DNA from: Shimia sp. R9_2
GTDB taxonomy: Bacteria > Pseudomonadota > Alphaproteobacteria > Rhodobacterales > Rhodobacteraceae
Direction: 5' to 3'
Assembly (NCBI RefSeq): GCF_017743735.1
Contig: NZ_JAGHRO010000010.1
Span: 62,001 to 126,000, forward strand
DNA: 64,000 bases
Shown here: one piece after another, positions 42,144 through 50,576 of the stretch
Position numbering within the stretch: the first letter of the stretch is position 1
How the letters are laid out: each line of letters starts with the position of its first letter
Translations under genes and position numbers: made by a program
The notes under the pieces: generated by a model
What the model was told of the DNA's origin: nothing
The model's database searches: none
Seen by the model: only the letters and a program-made list of their open reading frames with translations

Positions 42144-43373
42144 TTACGCGTGCCGCAAGACACGCAGGCCGCGAGGATCGATCACAGCACCGCCCACACG
42201 CTTGGTGGTGTAGAACAGAACTTTTGGTTTTGCTGTGAACGGATCACGCAGAATCCGCACACCCCAGCGATCCATGATGCGGTAGCCGCGCTTGAAGTTA
42301 CCAAAGCCGATCGAAAGCGCGCCGCTGGTCATATCAGGCATGTCAGGCATTTCAGTCAGCGGATGAGCCAGCAACTGAGACGGCTGACCCGCCTGACTGG
42401 AGGGCTGCCACAGCTGGCGGCCATCACCATCGCGCAACTTCCGTACTTTACCCATACTCTTGCGGTTCATGATGAAACGCGCGCCAGCCGAGTAAGAAGA
42501 AGGAATGTCGTAGATCATATCCAGCAGTTCGTCTTCGGTGACTACCGCAGCGCCCGCCGCCGGAAGAACCTCAACAGCGCCCAGAGGATTGCGGTTTGCG
42601 TTCACACCGCCGGTCGCGAAACTCAGGAAGCCTGCCGGTTTGTTGGTGCCGTTGCCTGCAACGAAAGCTGCGCCTTCCTGTTCCGCGAACTCGGTATCGA
42701 CTTCGCCAGCAAGCCAAGACTCCAAGTCGATCTCAGAATCGTCCAGCATCTGCTGGGTGGCGCCCGGGTTGGCGTAGATTTCGCCATTGCCCAGAGTGAA
42801 GGCAACAAGGGTTGGTGTGGTCGTTTCTGGGCGTGCGTCAGTCTCGCCCACCCAACCGGAACCGGTGCCGCCTTGGTTGATCAGGACAGTAAACCCAGAT
42901 TTGCCGACCTTCTGAACATCAGCGATCTGCCGCATCGGCGAAACCTCGGACAGGCGATCGATGATCGTGCGGTCCCACTCTGTAGGAGCAAGATAGCCAC
43001 CTTCATCGTCGGCACCTTTGTTCAGCGCTGCCTGCACATCGCCTTTGCGCATGTGTGCCCTGAAGGACTCGCTGTACTCAGGATCACGCTCGCCTTCAGC
43101 GCCGCCATTCATTTCGAAAGCAGCCAGCTTGGCGTTGGCTTGATCCACAGCGGCCTGCAAATCCGAAACGCTGGCGTCGATGCGATCAAACTTTTCGGTC
43201 GTGACGACATCATCGAAGCGGTTTTCCACTTCTTTGTCTTTTTCAGCCTGCGTGTCTTTGTAGGCCTGCCAGTCCTTCTGCAGATTGGTCAGGATATTCT
43301 TCATATCGCCGGACGCATCAGCGCGCACGGCAACGATCCCGCGAGGCTTCGCGGGTGCGGAATGCATATTCAT
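42144..43373 (-). CDS. Major capsid protein, HK97 fold
   Basis: A 409-aa shell protein. Residues about 23-90 form the coiled-coil delta (scaffold) domain (ILTNLQKDWQAYKDTQAEKDKEVENR and on), which the nearby ClpP-like protease should remove. The HK97-fold domain begins near APTEWDRTIIDRLSEVSPMRQIADV and includes the axial region KLRDGDGRQLWQPSSQAGQPSQLLAHPLTEMPDM. The C-terminus is KPKVLFYTTKRVGGAVIDPRGLRVL. The ATG at 43371-43373 follows AAGGAGAAGCATT. In-frame sequence further upstream lies inside the protease gene and is rejected. Confidence 0.95.
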   Translation of the reverse strand: MNMHSAPAKPRGIVAVRADASGDMKNILTNLQKDWQAYKDTQAEKDKEVENRFDDVVTTEKFDRIDASVSDLQAAVDQANAKLAAFEMNGGAEGERDPEYSESFRAHMRKGDVQAALNKGADDEGGYLAPTEWDRTIIDRLSEVSPMRQIADVQKVGKSGFTVLINQGGTGSGWVGETDARPETTTPTLVAFTLGNGEIYANPGATQQMLDDSEIDLESWLAGEVDTEFAEQEGAAFVAGNGTNKPAGFLSFATGGVNANRNPLGAVEVLPAAGAAVVTEDELLDMIYDIPSSYSAGARFIMNRKSMGKVRKLRDGDGRQLWQPSSQAGQPSQLLAHPLTEMPDMPDMTSGALSIGFGNFKRGYRIMDRWGVRILRDPFTAKPKVLFYTTKRVGGAVIDPRGLRVLRHA

Positions 43374-43389
43374 AATGCTTCTCCTTGGT

Positions 43390-44226
43390 TCAGATTTTGA
43401 AAAGGCCCTTGGCGAGAGCCGCGAGTTCGCCAGCGTCGTGCGTAGCGGTTGGAGCAGCGTCCGGCTTGCCCCCTTTTGCGTCGGAGAGAAGCGCACGGCG
43501 TTCAGTCCTCGGCATTCCAGATTTAGCGAGGAGTGCGTCGATGCGTCGTGTCGCGTTGACCCCCTCCATCGCCTTGGCTTTGGTTTGGTCCTCGGTCACA
43601 GCATCCGCTGGGAGGAAACCATCAGCCAAACCCACCTCAACGGCTTGCTCGCCGTTGAACCAGGTCTCGTCATCCATCCATGCAATAACCTTGGATTTCT
43701 CATCCCCAGAGCGAGATGCATATAGCGTCGCCATGGCATCATCAAAGGGCTCAATCGTTTCAGCGGCCTCAATGAGATCATGCCGGTTGCCTAGAGCGAT
43801 GGTCCAGGCATTGTGGATCATCATGAACCCAGTTTTGCCGATCTGTATTTCATCGCCAGCCATCGCGATTACTGAAGCGGCTGATGCGGCGAGACCGATC
43901 ACTTTCACCGTCACTTTGTGAGGGTGCGCTCTCAGCATGTTGTAAATGGCGATACCGTCAAAGAAGTCGCCTCCCGGGCTGTTGATCTCAACAACAACGT
44001 CTTGTGAGCCGATCCTGCGCAGTGCAGCCGCAATACGCTCAGAAGTCACCCCTCGGCCGGTCCAGTAGTCTTCGCCGATCACGTCCAGGATTGTGATGGT
44101 GTTATCGTCGCTGTCACGTGCTTGAACGCCAGCATTCCAACGCTCCAACGCGATGGGATCAGCCTCAAAAGCGCATACTGAAGGCAACTTCTTGACCTGG
44201 AGGTCAGGTAGATCACGAAGGCTCAT
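43390..44226 (-). CDS. ClpP-like capsid maturation protease
   Basis: A 278-aa serine protease with ClpP fold that cuts the capsid scaffold domain. VVVEINSPGGDFFDGIAIYNML is the substrate groove strand. GLAASAASVI holds the nucleophile (S115) and MMIHNAW the catalytic His (H138). A helical C-terminal extension after residue 190 is common in phage versions. The start at 44226 overlaps the end of the portal gene by 14 bases. It is the usual portal-protease-capsid order. Confidence 0.92.
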   Translation of the reverse strand: MSLRDLPDLQVKKLPSVCAFEADPIALERWNAGVQARDSDDNTITILDVIGEDYWTGRGVTSERIAAALRRIGSQDVVVEINSPGGDFFDGIAIYNMLRAHPHKVTVKVIGLAASAASVIAMAGDEIQIGKTGFMMIHNAWTIALGNRHDLIEAAETIEPFDDAMATLYASRSGDEKSKVIAWMDDETWFNGEQAVEVGLADGFLPADAVTEDQTKAKAMEGVNATRRIDALLAKSGMPRTERRALLSDAKGGKPDAAPTATHDAGELAALAKGLFKI

Positions 44227-45469
44227 TTTTAGCTCCTTTTCCTGTAAGGCCCGGTGGTGGAGGCGGCGCCGTATCGATTGCCGGCAGATCCATGACTTCG
44301 CGGACCTCTCGCCATTCCATCCAAGGTTGATGGCCGCCAGAACCGAGCGCCTTGGCGAAAAACTCCGCCTGATCCTTCATCGACCCGCGCAGCAGCGCAC
44401 CGGGGTTGAACTTGGCTTCATAGAGATCCGCCTCTCGCTCGGTGAGCAAATCCCGCTCAATTGCCTGCTGCCAGGCTTCAAACCACGGATTGAGCCCATA
44501 TCTTACGAACAACTGACCAAGGACATCGATACCTGAGCCCCAAGATGTATCGTCCATCCCAAGCAATGGACGGGGAACACCGAATGGGCGTGCGACCTCT
44601 TCAATTTGGTGCTTGCGGTTCTCGATTGCCTGACTGTCTTTGTTAGACTGGGCAGAAGGCTGAAGCTCCATGCCCTCCTCCAGAATCTTCCATTTATGGG
44701 CACCCTCTGCGCCTGCGTCCTCGTTCATGCTGGCTCGAAGACGCTCATACGCTTCGGGGCTCAGAGTTCCCGGATGTTTCAACGCGCCCCCAACGATCAT
44801 CCCGTTACGGAACAAGCGGGCCGCTGCTTTCTCAGCCTGCAATGCTAGGCCGATAGCCTCTGCGGATTGTTTCACCAGCGAGATGCCGGAAATGCCGTCA
44901 TCAGAAAGCCCGTAGCGAAGATGGAAGACCTCGCGCTGGGGCAGAACCATCGGAGACTTATCTCGGCGGTCCAGGCGGTATTCGAGAGACCAATCATCGC
45001 GCTGGCGCACGGTCACATGCGCCGGATTCATCGGGATCAAATACAGCAGCTTGTTGCCGCTGTAGACTTTTCGAGCATACGCGTCACCGTGCTGCAATGC
45101 CCTCTGCTCCAGCAAAGAGCGAAATTCAAACGCAGTCTGCCAGGGGTTTGGCCTTCGGTGAAGAAGCCGAAACAACGGGTGTTCTGTGGCGTTGCTCTTG
45201 TCATCTTTCCTCTGAAGATGAAGCGGCAGCATGCCTATAGAGAAGGATATCAGCGAAACACAACGAATGATGGTTGTGTTTCGCATTGCAGATTTGATGG
45301 TTACGGTCTCGCCGCTTTCGGTAAGGTTGCCGCCACCGGTACGGATGAACTCATAGAGCGCAGGGTCATCAAGGCCGTTGAATGCTGCAAGATCGCCCGC
45401 CATAGATTTCACCGACGAATGAGATGCCGCCTGCGGTTCGCTGCGGCGGAAAATGCTAAACACGCTCAT
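44213..45469 (-). CDS. Phage portal protein, HK97 family
   Basis: A 418-aa protein that forms the dodecameric DNA gate of the head. SIGMLPLHLQRKDDKSNATEHPLFRLLHRRPNPWQTAFEFRSLLEQ and GDAYARKVYSGNKLLYLIPMNPAHV are the HK97 portal pattern (N-terminal part). DTSWGSGIDVLGQLFVRYGLNPWFEAWQQAIERDLLTERE is the C-terminal signature. ATG at 45467-45469, ten bases after the terminase stop. Confidence 0.95.
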   Translation of the reverse strand: MSVFSIFRRSEPQAASHSSVKSMAGDLAAFNGLDDPALYEFIRTGGGNLTESGETVTIKSAMRNTTIIRCVSLISFSIGMLPLHLQRKDDKSNATEHPLFRLLHRRPNPWQTAFEFRSLLEQRALQHGDAYARKVYSGNKLLYLIPMNPAHVTVRQRDDWSLEYRLDRRDKSPMVLPQREVFHLRYGLSDDGISGISLVKQSAEAIGLALQAEKAAARLFRNGMIVGGALKHPGTLSPEAYERLRASMNEDAGAEGAHKWKILEEGMELQPSAQSNKDSQAIENRKHQIEEVARPFGVPRPLLGMDDTSWGSGIDVLGQLFVRYGLNPWFEAWQQAIERDLLTEREADLYEAKFNPGALLRGSMKDQAEFFAKALGSGGHQPWMEWREVREVMDLPAIDTAPPPPPGLTGKGAKNEPS

Positions 45470-45479
45470 TCAAGCTCCC

Positions 45480-47309
45480 TCACACGGTACGAATGCCGTG
45501 GTTTTCATAGATGCTCGGCTCAGTTGCCTTCACCTTCACCCCCTCAGAGGCGCCGGTGGCCATCGCCAGTGCGATCATTCCATCCATTCGGCCGCGCTGC
45601 CGTGACTTGTCGAACATCTGGTTTCCAATCGCATCCGTGCGGATCACAGTGTTGGCCGCGCAATATTGCGTCAGGCGGTTGGTCTCGATCACGATATCCC
45701 CGGTCAAAACCTTGTCGGTTAGGCGGGTGATCGAATGAGGCATGCACAAATTCCGCTCGCCAAACGCGACTTTCGTGCCCTGCGAATGGCGAACAACCTT
45801 AAGCCCCTCGCCTTCCGGCTCCTCTGGCCCTTCGTAAACCCAGACTTTCAGACCGATCTTCTCGCAGGCGTCTCTGAATTTCTCCCAGAAAGAGGGGTCA
45901 ATCGTCAGGCTGTCAACATCGTGCTTCGAGACCAGGTCTTTGATCTGCATTGCTACGAATTCGTAGTCGATTACTGCGGACTCAGTGACGCTCAGCTCGC
46001 CTTTTTCGACATAGACCTTGTAAGGAATGCGATCCAATGTGGAGCGCCGCTCAAGACCACCCGGCGTGGTCCAGTACCAGAGTTTTGCGGCAAGCCGGTC
46101 ATCCGCACCCTTGAAGACCGCGCCAAGAGCCGTGAGGTCGTTTTTCTCCGAGAGATCCAGCGACAGAAAGCACTTTTTGCCCTCTATATCCTGCTCACTG
46201 ACCTCTCCAATGCACTTTCGCCACTCGGCCTCATCCACCCAGAAACCGCTGGAGCCAACGGGAATCCCGAAATACAGGCGCGATACAGTGAGCCGTTTGG
46301 CTTCATCGTTCCGAGCTGTGTTTACTTGGCCTCTTACGTTGTCGTATTCGAATGTGACGCCGAGAGCAGGCATGGCTTTGATCCAACAGCTCTCATCTTG
46401 GAATGGATCATCATCATCATCAACGCGCGCGATGTAAGCGAACGCCTCATCGTCTTCATAAATCCCTTTGAGCATGAGCTGGAAATATTCAGATTTTTCC
46501 GTACCGACGATCTGGTCAATCGCTGGCGTGTTTGTCCCCAGCAACATGAACGCCGATCCCGATTTTTTTGCGATGCCAGCTTCCCACAATTCAAGCGGCT
46601 TCATTGACTGGAACTCATGCACCTCGTCAGCGATCACGCAATCTGGCCGAGGGCCGGACAGGCTATCGGTTGTCGCTTTGGCTTCAAAAAACGATCCGTT
46701 GTGAGGAAACTCGATGCGCCAAGCGTTCTGGCCTTTACCGGAAACGGTAACATCTTGCCTTTTTTCCAGGCTCTCACCCAATTCTGGTATCGGCTCACGG
46801 CAAAGCGCCACCGCATCTTTGAATGGGATTTTTGCCTGATCTAGCTTCGAGGCGATGGCGTAGCATTGCGCTCGCGGTATGCCCCGAAATCCGCAGACAT
46901 ATAGCGAAATACCTCCCATCAAAGGTGATTTTGCCTGCCCCTTACCCGTTTCAATCCATGCCTTGCGGAACCTCAGACGCCCGTTCTTGTGCCATCCAAA
47001 CAAAGACCCAACAACGAATGTATGCCACTCCAAAAGATGGAACGGTTCTCCCGCCTTGTTCCCGTCCGCGATGGTAAACATCGCCGGAAAAAACCCAATG
47101 GCCTCAGCCGCTGCTTCAGCATCGAAATACAATCCGCGCTCTGGCCCTGCCTCCAGATCTGAGAAGTGCCGCTCACAGGCCAGCTTAATGTAATTACCAG
47201 CCACAATCTCTCCATCGAGCACCTTGCGGGCGTATTCGCTAGTTGGGTCCAAGGCGATCGAGGAACTTTTGCGCTGGCGCATTTGTGTTTGGTTTTTTGG
47301 GGGCTTCAT
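45480..47309 (-). CDS. Terminase large subunit
   Basis: ATP-driven DNA packaging motor and nuclease of about 609 aa. WIETGKGQAKSPL is the Walker A-like loop, PDCVIADEVHEF the Walker B (D-E), and GTNTPA the coupling motif. FLSLDLSEKNDLTALGAV starts the RNase H-like nuclease domain, with a later DYEFVAMQIKDLV segment. The start is uncertain. ATG 47309 gives a 71-base overlap with the small-subunit gene; the in-frame ATG at 47282 (MRQRKSSSIAL) would shorten it to 44. The order small terminase, large terminase, portal supports the call. Confidence 0.93.
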   Translation of the reverse strand: MKPPKNQTQMRQRKSSSIALDPTSEYARKVLDGEIVAGNYIKLACERHFSDLEAGPERGLYFDAEAAAEAIGFFPAMFTIADGNKAGEPFHLLEWHTFVVGSLFGWHKNGRLRFRKAWIETGKGQAKSPLMGGISLYVCGFRGIPRAQCYAIASKLDQAKIPFKDAVALCREPIPELGESLEKRQDVTVSGKGQNAWRIEFPHNGSFFEAKATTDSLSGPRPDCVIADEVHEFQSMKPLELWEAGIAKKSGSAFMLLGTNTPAIDQIVGTEKSEYFQLMLKGIYEDDEAFAYIARVDDDDDPFQDESCWIKAMPALGVTFEYDNVRGQVNTARNDEAKRLTVSRLYFGIPVGSSGFWVDEAEWRKCIGEVSEQDIEGKKCFLSLDLSEKNDLTALGAVFKGADDRLAAKLWYWTTPGGLERRSTLDRIPYKVYVEKGELSVTESAVIDYEFVAMQIKDLVSKHDVDSLTIDPSFWEKFRDACEKIGLKVWVYEGPEEPEGEGLKVVRHSQGTKVAFGERNLCMPHSITRLTDKVLTGDIVIETNRLTQYCAANTVIRTDAIGNQMFDKSRQRGRMDGMIALAMATGASEGVKVKATEPSIYENHGIRTV

Positions 47310-47637
47310 CACTCTTTGGAACCGTAAGTTTCAACGCCTCTTCGAGTTTCAGGATTTGGTCTTTGATCTTTTGGAGCGCGGACCATTCGCCACTGAAAAC
47401 GTCGCCACCATTTGGCCCGACTTTGATGGGCCCATGCTCGGACACGACAGGATAGAGAAACTCGTATTCAACGCGCTCCCTCACCAGACGGTCGATTATG
47501 CGTTTGCGCTGCTCGTTTAGATGGCCGTTCGCATCAAGCGCTTCGCAAAGAGCCTTCCATTCAGCGTCAGCAAATTTGGCACGGGCTTCGCCGTCTTCAG
47601 CTTGGGCAAAGAGGCGTTTGTAAACCGGCTTCTTCAA
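47239..47637 (-). CDS. Terminase small subunit, P27-like
   Basis: A 132-aa helical protein that recognises phage DNA at the packaging site. FADAEWKALCEALDANGHLNEQRKRIIDRLVRERVEYEFLYPVV, then EWSALQKIKDQILKLEEALKLTVPKSDE, fits the P27 family. The start at 47637 is a TTG behind a G-rich leader, unusual; no ATG is suitably placed. It overlaps the large-subunit gene. An HNH gene stands just upstream. Confidence 0.72.
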   Translation of the reverse strand: MKKPVYKRLFAQAEDGEARAKFADAEWKALCEALDANGHLNEQRKRIIDRLVRERVEYEFLYPVVSEHGPIKVGPNGGDVFSGEWSALQKIKDQILKLEEALKLTVPKSDEAPKKPNTNAPAQKFLDRLGPN

Positions 47638-47758
47638 TTGACCCCCACCCCCCTTTGAAAACTGATCTGCGCGAAAATGAAGCTTGGGCGCGGGTAGCGG
47701 CCAACCGACCCTGTGGCACTTTTACCACCCCCCCCTGCGGCTGTCTGATGGCACTACC

Positions 47759-48127
47759 TTAAGCCCGAGGCGGCTGACCACCTGGCCCACCTACCGTCCC
47801 GTCCAGCGACACGAACCTGAACCTCATCTTCTCCGAAGCGATCCAGTCCGCTCCACGTGGCGTCCACTGACGTATGCTCCGCGCCTTATCCTCGATCCGT
47901 CTGCATTCCCTATCGTGGCAGTCCCTGCAGACTGACCAGAGGTTGTCAGGCTCAAGCTCTAGGTCTGGCCTAAGGTCATATGGCCTGATGTGGTCCACCA
48001 CAGCTGCTGCCTTGTGGCGCCTGCCCTCACGGAGAACCACGCCGCACATCTGACAGGTCCAGTTGTCTCTGACTAAGATCTTGGGACGCAGCTTGCGCCA
48101 TTGCCACGTTTGGTGGATGGCTGCCAT
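47759..48127 (-). CDS. HNH endonuclease next to the terminase
   Basis: A 122-aa protein with the HNH core: NWTCQMCGVVLREG (zinc CxxC), AAAVVDHIRPYDLRPDLELEPDNLWSVCRDCHDRE (D-H of the HNH, Asn, second CxxC). HNH proteins beside terminase genes take part in DNA packaging of cos-type phages such as HK97, so this one predicts cohesive ends. ATG at 48125-48127. The 121 bp between it and the small terminase are C-rich, and a cos site there is possible but not visible. Confidence 0.88.
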   Translation of the reverse strand: MAAIHQTWQWRKLRPKILVRDNWTCQMCGVVLREGRRHKAAAVVDHIRPYDLRPDLELEPDNLWSVCRDCHDRECRRIEDKARSIRQWTPRGADWIASEKMRFRFVSLDGTVGGPGGQPPRA

Positions 48128-48658
48128 ATGACGTCTCAGTCTCTTGTGGTGTTTATGGCCAGGGTTTCGGCTCCGGTAGCGATCCGGTCACACAGCCCTG
48201 TTTCGTCTGCCAATCCGGCTGCAAGAATCCGCACCTACTCTCTTCGGTGGAGGGCCTCGGTTGCAGCACTGTACCCATTTGACGCTTGAGGGGCGCCCAC
48301 CCTTTCGATGAGGTCTGCTGAGCGGGAGTTGGCAGGGATTCGAACCCACGGCACGTTGCTTATTGCCTTTCCAGCGGCAAACACCGTGTCTAGCTGGTCA
48401 TGCCCTTCATAGTTCGGGATCAACAATAGACCTGACTCTGTCACAACTCCGCGCCCAAGGAGCACAATGCAGTCAGCGCACGATGCTCCGGACCTTGTCG
48501 CCGCCATACCCCTCGCGGGCTTCACGGGCGGCTTTGATAAGCCTTTCTCCAACAGTCATGAGAAGAACTCCAAACAAAAAGGGCGAGATCAGTTTTGTTC
48601 CTGATTCGCCCCATTATGTCATACATGACTCAGTAACTGACTCTCAGTCAACGGTTTT
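48128..48658. other. Gap without a confident gene, between HNH gene and a small phage gene
   Basis: Two weak minus-strand frames exist: a 28-codon frame with a ribosome site (48473-48559) and a 69-codon frame from a GTG at 48444 to 48235 (VVTESGLLLIPNYEGHD, then WVRIPANSRSADLIERVG). A stretch reading GGGTTCGAATCCC on the minus strand (about 48335-48347) looks like a tRNA T loop, but no complete tRNA can be folded around it. No strong terminator was found. Confidence 0.4.
48473..48559 (-). CDS. Possible 28-aa peptide gene
   Basis: Reads MTVGERLIKAAREAREGYGG and ends DKVRSIVR. The ATG at 48557-48559 follows TTTGGAGTTCTTCTC, an adequate ribosome site. Amphipathic helix composition is protein-like, but length makes the call weak. 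Confidence 0.35.
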   Translation of the reverse strand: MTVGERLIKAAREAREGYGGDKVRSIVR

Positions 48659-48859
48659 TTAATCACCCTCTTCGAGGGCCATCGCGCTAATTCGCGCACC
48701 ATAGAGCAGCAGGCCATAGTCAGTGACCCCAATATGGCCCCAAGTTATTGTGTTGGAGGGGTCAGAGTAGACATAGGCAAGAGAGTCAATTTCTCCCTTT
48801 TTAGCTTTCTCCAACACCTCCTCCAGACGTGTAACCACCTCGTTCTTTTCTTCGGCCAT
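48659..48859 (-). CDS. Small acidic phage protein, unknown
   Basis: A 66-aa protein, MAEEKNEVVTRLEEVLEKAK then YVYSDPSNTITWGHIGVTDYGLLLYGA. The ATG at 48857-48859 follows GGAAGGAGACAAG, a very good ribosome site. No family recognised. It lies between the DNA-modification genes and the packaging genes. Confidence 0.65.
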   Translation of the reverse strand: MAEEKNEVVTRLEEVLEKAKKGEIDSLAYVYSDPSNTITWGHIGVTDYGLLLYGARISAMALEEGD

Positions 48860-48893
48860 CTTGTCTCCTTCCCGCTATCGAACTTACTTCGCC

Positions 48894-49556
48894 TCACCTC
48901 ACCACAACCGTGAAGAACTGGTGCGGCACCTTGTATCCACCCTCTTCCCAAGCGTCTGAGATCATGTCGATGGTGTCAGCCAGAGCTTGGGAGAGGTGCT
49001 TGCGCTGGCGGTCTGGAACCTTGGGCGACTGCCACTGACCATCCTTTACCGGGATGCGAACCCAACCGAAGGTGATAGCGACCTGTGAGAGCGTGCGCTG
49101 CTGCGTGCAGACCTTGGAGGCCAGCTCTAGGCATGAGATCGGCTTGTGGTTGCCCATCACGCAGTTGCGGGCCGTTCCCACCTTGTAGGTGATCTTCGGG
49201 GCGGCCTGCAGCACCTTCACAGCACAGGCGACCATCTGAGAGCGGTACACAAGCCCCTCGGACACACCAGCGGCACCGGTAGGAGTGCTGTCCACCCTCT
49301 CACGCAGGATGTTGCTTCCCCTGCCACCTGCAAGCAGCTCTTGGGTGTATGCGCCAAAGCAGTTGCCTACGGCGCGCTGTGCGTCTGTAAGGGGCAATCT
49401 GGGGTCAAGCAGTTGGTGGACGTTGGTATCAATGCCCGCGGCTGTTTGTCGGTCCAAGCGTGCGCCCTGCTTGTCGTAGATCTCTGCCTTGGCACTTGAG
49501 AAGACGCGTTGCCCGCCTTTCTTCAGCTGCTCTCTGACCTGCCTGTTGGAAACCAT
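48894..49556 (-). CDS. Phage protein of unknown function (220 aa)
   Basis: Starts MVSNRQVREQLKKGGQRVFS. The central part has Cys residues (NCFGAYTQELLAGG, NCVMGNHKPISCLELASKVCTQQRTLSQVAI). The C-terminal helical segment is RKHLSQALADTIDMISDAWEEGG. The place between replication and packaging genes is where lambdoid phages carry the late regulator Q, so a role as late activator or antiterminator is possible, but no known Q signature is present. The ATG at 49554-49556 overlaps the previous stop by one base. Confidence 0.6.
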   Translation of the reverse strand: MVSNRQVREQLKKGGQRVFSSAKAEIYDKQGARLDRQTAAGIDTNVHQLLDPRLPLTDAQRAVGNCFGAYTQELLAGGRGSNILRERVDSTPTGAAGVSEGLVYRSQMVACAVKVLQAAPKITYKVGTARNCVMGNHKPISCLELASKVCTQQRTLSQVAITFGWVRIPVKDGQWQSPKVPDRQRKHLSQALADTIDMISDAWEEGGYKVPHQFFTVVVR

Positions 49557-49765
49557 CAGCGCTTCCTTCTCTTTCCGTAAAGCTCTTCTGCCTGATTGAT
49601 CACCTGTTGGCGTTCCCAATCATTGTTGATGTCGTTGGGGTCGATCACAGCCACGCCCAGCTGGTGCCAGAGCCGCTTGCGTTCCATGTGGTTCCTGCGC
49701 GTTGCTTCTGCGCCCTGCGGAGCATCTGAGGGGCCTTTGTGGTAGATGCGGGAGACGCCACTCAT
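49556..49765 (-). CDS. Small basic phage protein (69 aa), unknown
   Basis: Starts MSGVSRIYHKGPSDAPQGAE. The C-terminal end is NDWERQQVINQAEELYGKRRKR. It overlaps the methyltransferase stop by four bases (ATGA) and the next gene by one base, so it is translated as part of a coupled series. Basic composition suggests nucleic-acid binding, without further evidence. Confidence 0.6.
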   Translation of the reverse strand: MSGVSRIYHKGPSDAPQGAEATRRNHMERKRLWHQLGVAVIDPNDINNDWERQQVINQAEELYGKRRKR

Positions 49766-50370
49766 GCTGTCACCTCTTCGAATTTGCCGACTTCGTTTCC
49801 GAAGCAATCCCAGCCCGGGCGCACTTGGCGTGAAAACAGGTCAAGGCGCTTGGTCGCCATTGGCGCCAGTGTTTCCGCGGCCGCATAGGCCTCTTCTGGC
49901 TTGCGGGAGTGCTCACGCGCTGGCGCCATCAATACCGATCTGACTTTCTTGGCATATGTCGGGCTGCCGATTGCGCCGATGATGAACGGCTCGCCCGCTG
50001 ATCGCAGGCAATACCCAGTGCCGAAGTGCTGCTTGCCGGAAACCACGTTCTGATCACGCCAGTAGGAGGCCTTTGTGAACTTTGCCCAATGCCCTGAGGT
50101 GACGAACTTGAAGCCCCAAGCCTTCATGACATCGATCTGAACATCGATCAGGGGATTTGTGGCCCAAAGCCAGAGAACGCAGTCTTTAGCGGCGAAATCT
50201 GCCACCCTGAGTGCGCGGATGCCATCCTCTGGGATGCAATCATATTGGGATGTCGCGTTCTTCTTCTCGCCTTTCTTTGACCAGTTGCCAAAGAGCCAAG
50301 GCGGATCCGCCATGATCAGATCATAGTGAAACATCGGGATTTCAGAGAGGTTTGTAAATACCGCCATCAT
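49762..50370 (-). CDS. MT-A70 family adenine methyltransferase
   Basis: Predicted N6-adenine DNA methyltransferase of 202 aa. The catalytic DPPW is at 22-25 (FHYDLIMADPPWLFGNW). Further family motifs are CVLWLWATNPLIDVQIDVMKAWGFKFV, LRSAGEPFIIGAIG and HSRKPEEAYAAAETLAP, then RLDLFSRQVRPGWDCFGNEVG. SAM-binding parts flank DPPW in the permuted order usual for MT-A70. Phages use such enzymes to escape restriction or to time gene expression. Target site unknown. Start ATGATG at 50370 overlaps the preceding stop (ATGA). Confidence 0.9.
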   Translation of the reverse strand: MMAVFTNLSEIPMFHYDLIMADPPWLFGNWSKKGEKKNATSQYDCIPEDGIRALRVADFAAKDCVLWLWATNPLIDVQIDVMKAWGFKFVTSGHWAKFTKASYWRDQNVVSGKQHFGTGYCLRSAGEPFIIGAIGSPTYAKKVRSVLMAPAREHSRKPEEAYAAAETLAPMATKRLDLFSRQVRPGWDCFGNEVGKFEEVTA

Positions 50371-50576
50371 GCCGCCGCCCGTGCAGGGTCAAAGTCCCGC
50401 ATCATCAGGTTCTTGAGATTGCGAATGTGGAGGTACATCGCCGGGCCGTGGCCCTCTCCGTCTTTCATCTTGAGCACTGCTGCACGCTCTTCGTTGGCAA
50501 CCTGCTCCAGCTCTTTGGCTGATGTGCAGGCGCGCAGGCGATCCTTGATGCGGTTTGCTTCGGCAAGGGCATCCAT
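50367..50576 (-). CDS. Small helical phage protein (69 aa), unknown
   Basis: Reads MDALAEANRIKDRLRACTSA, then LEQVANEERAAVLKMKDGEG and ends MMRDFDPARAAA. It is tied to both neighbours by one- and four-base overlaps in the replication operon. No domain recognised. Confidence 0.65.
   Translation of the reverse strand: MDALAEANRIKDRLRACTSAKELEQVANEERAAVLKMKDGEGHGPAMYLHIRNLKNLMMRDFDPARAAA

Noticed and set aside
42066-43400. Long open frame on the plus strand opposite the capsid gene
   Set aside because: It is antisense to a clear HK97 capsid gene, with unnatural composition and no ribosome site.
36891-47637. Gene transfer agent cluster instead of a phage
   Set aside because: Several head and tail proteins resemble GTA families, but the region also has repressor, operators, replication, RecE/RecT and methylase genes and lies at a tRNA, as in a temperate phage.
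48330-48430. tRNA-like stretch with GGGTTCGAATCCC on the minus strand
   Set aside because: No acceptor, D or anticodon stem fits around it, and the T stem has mismatches. It may be chance or a relic.
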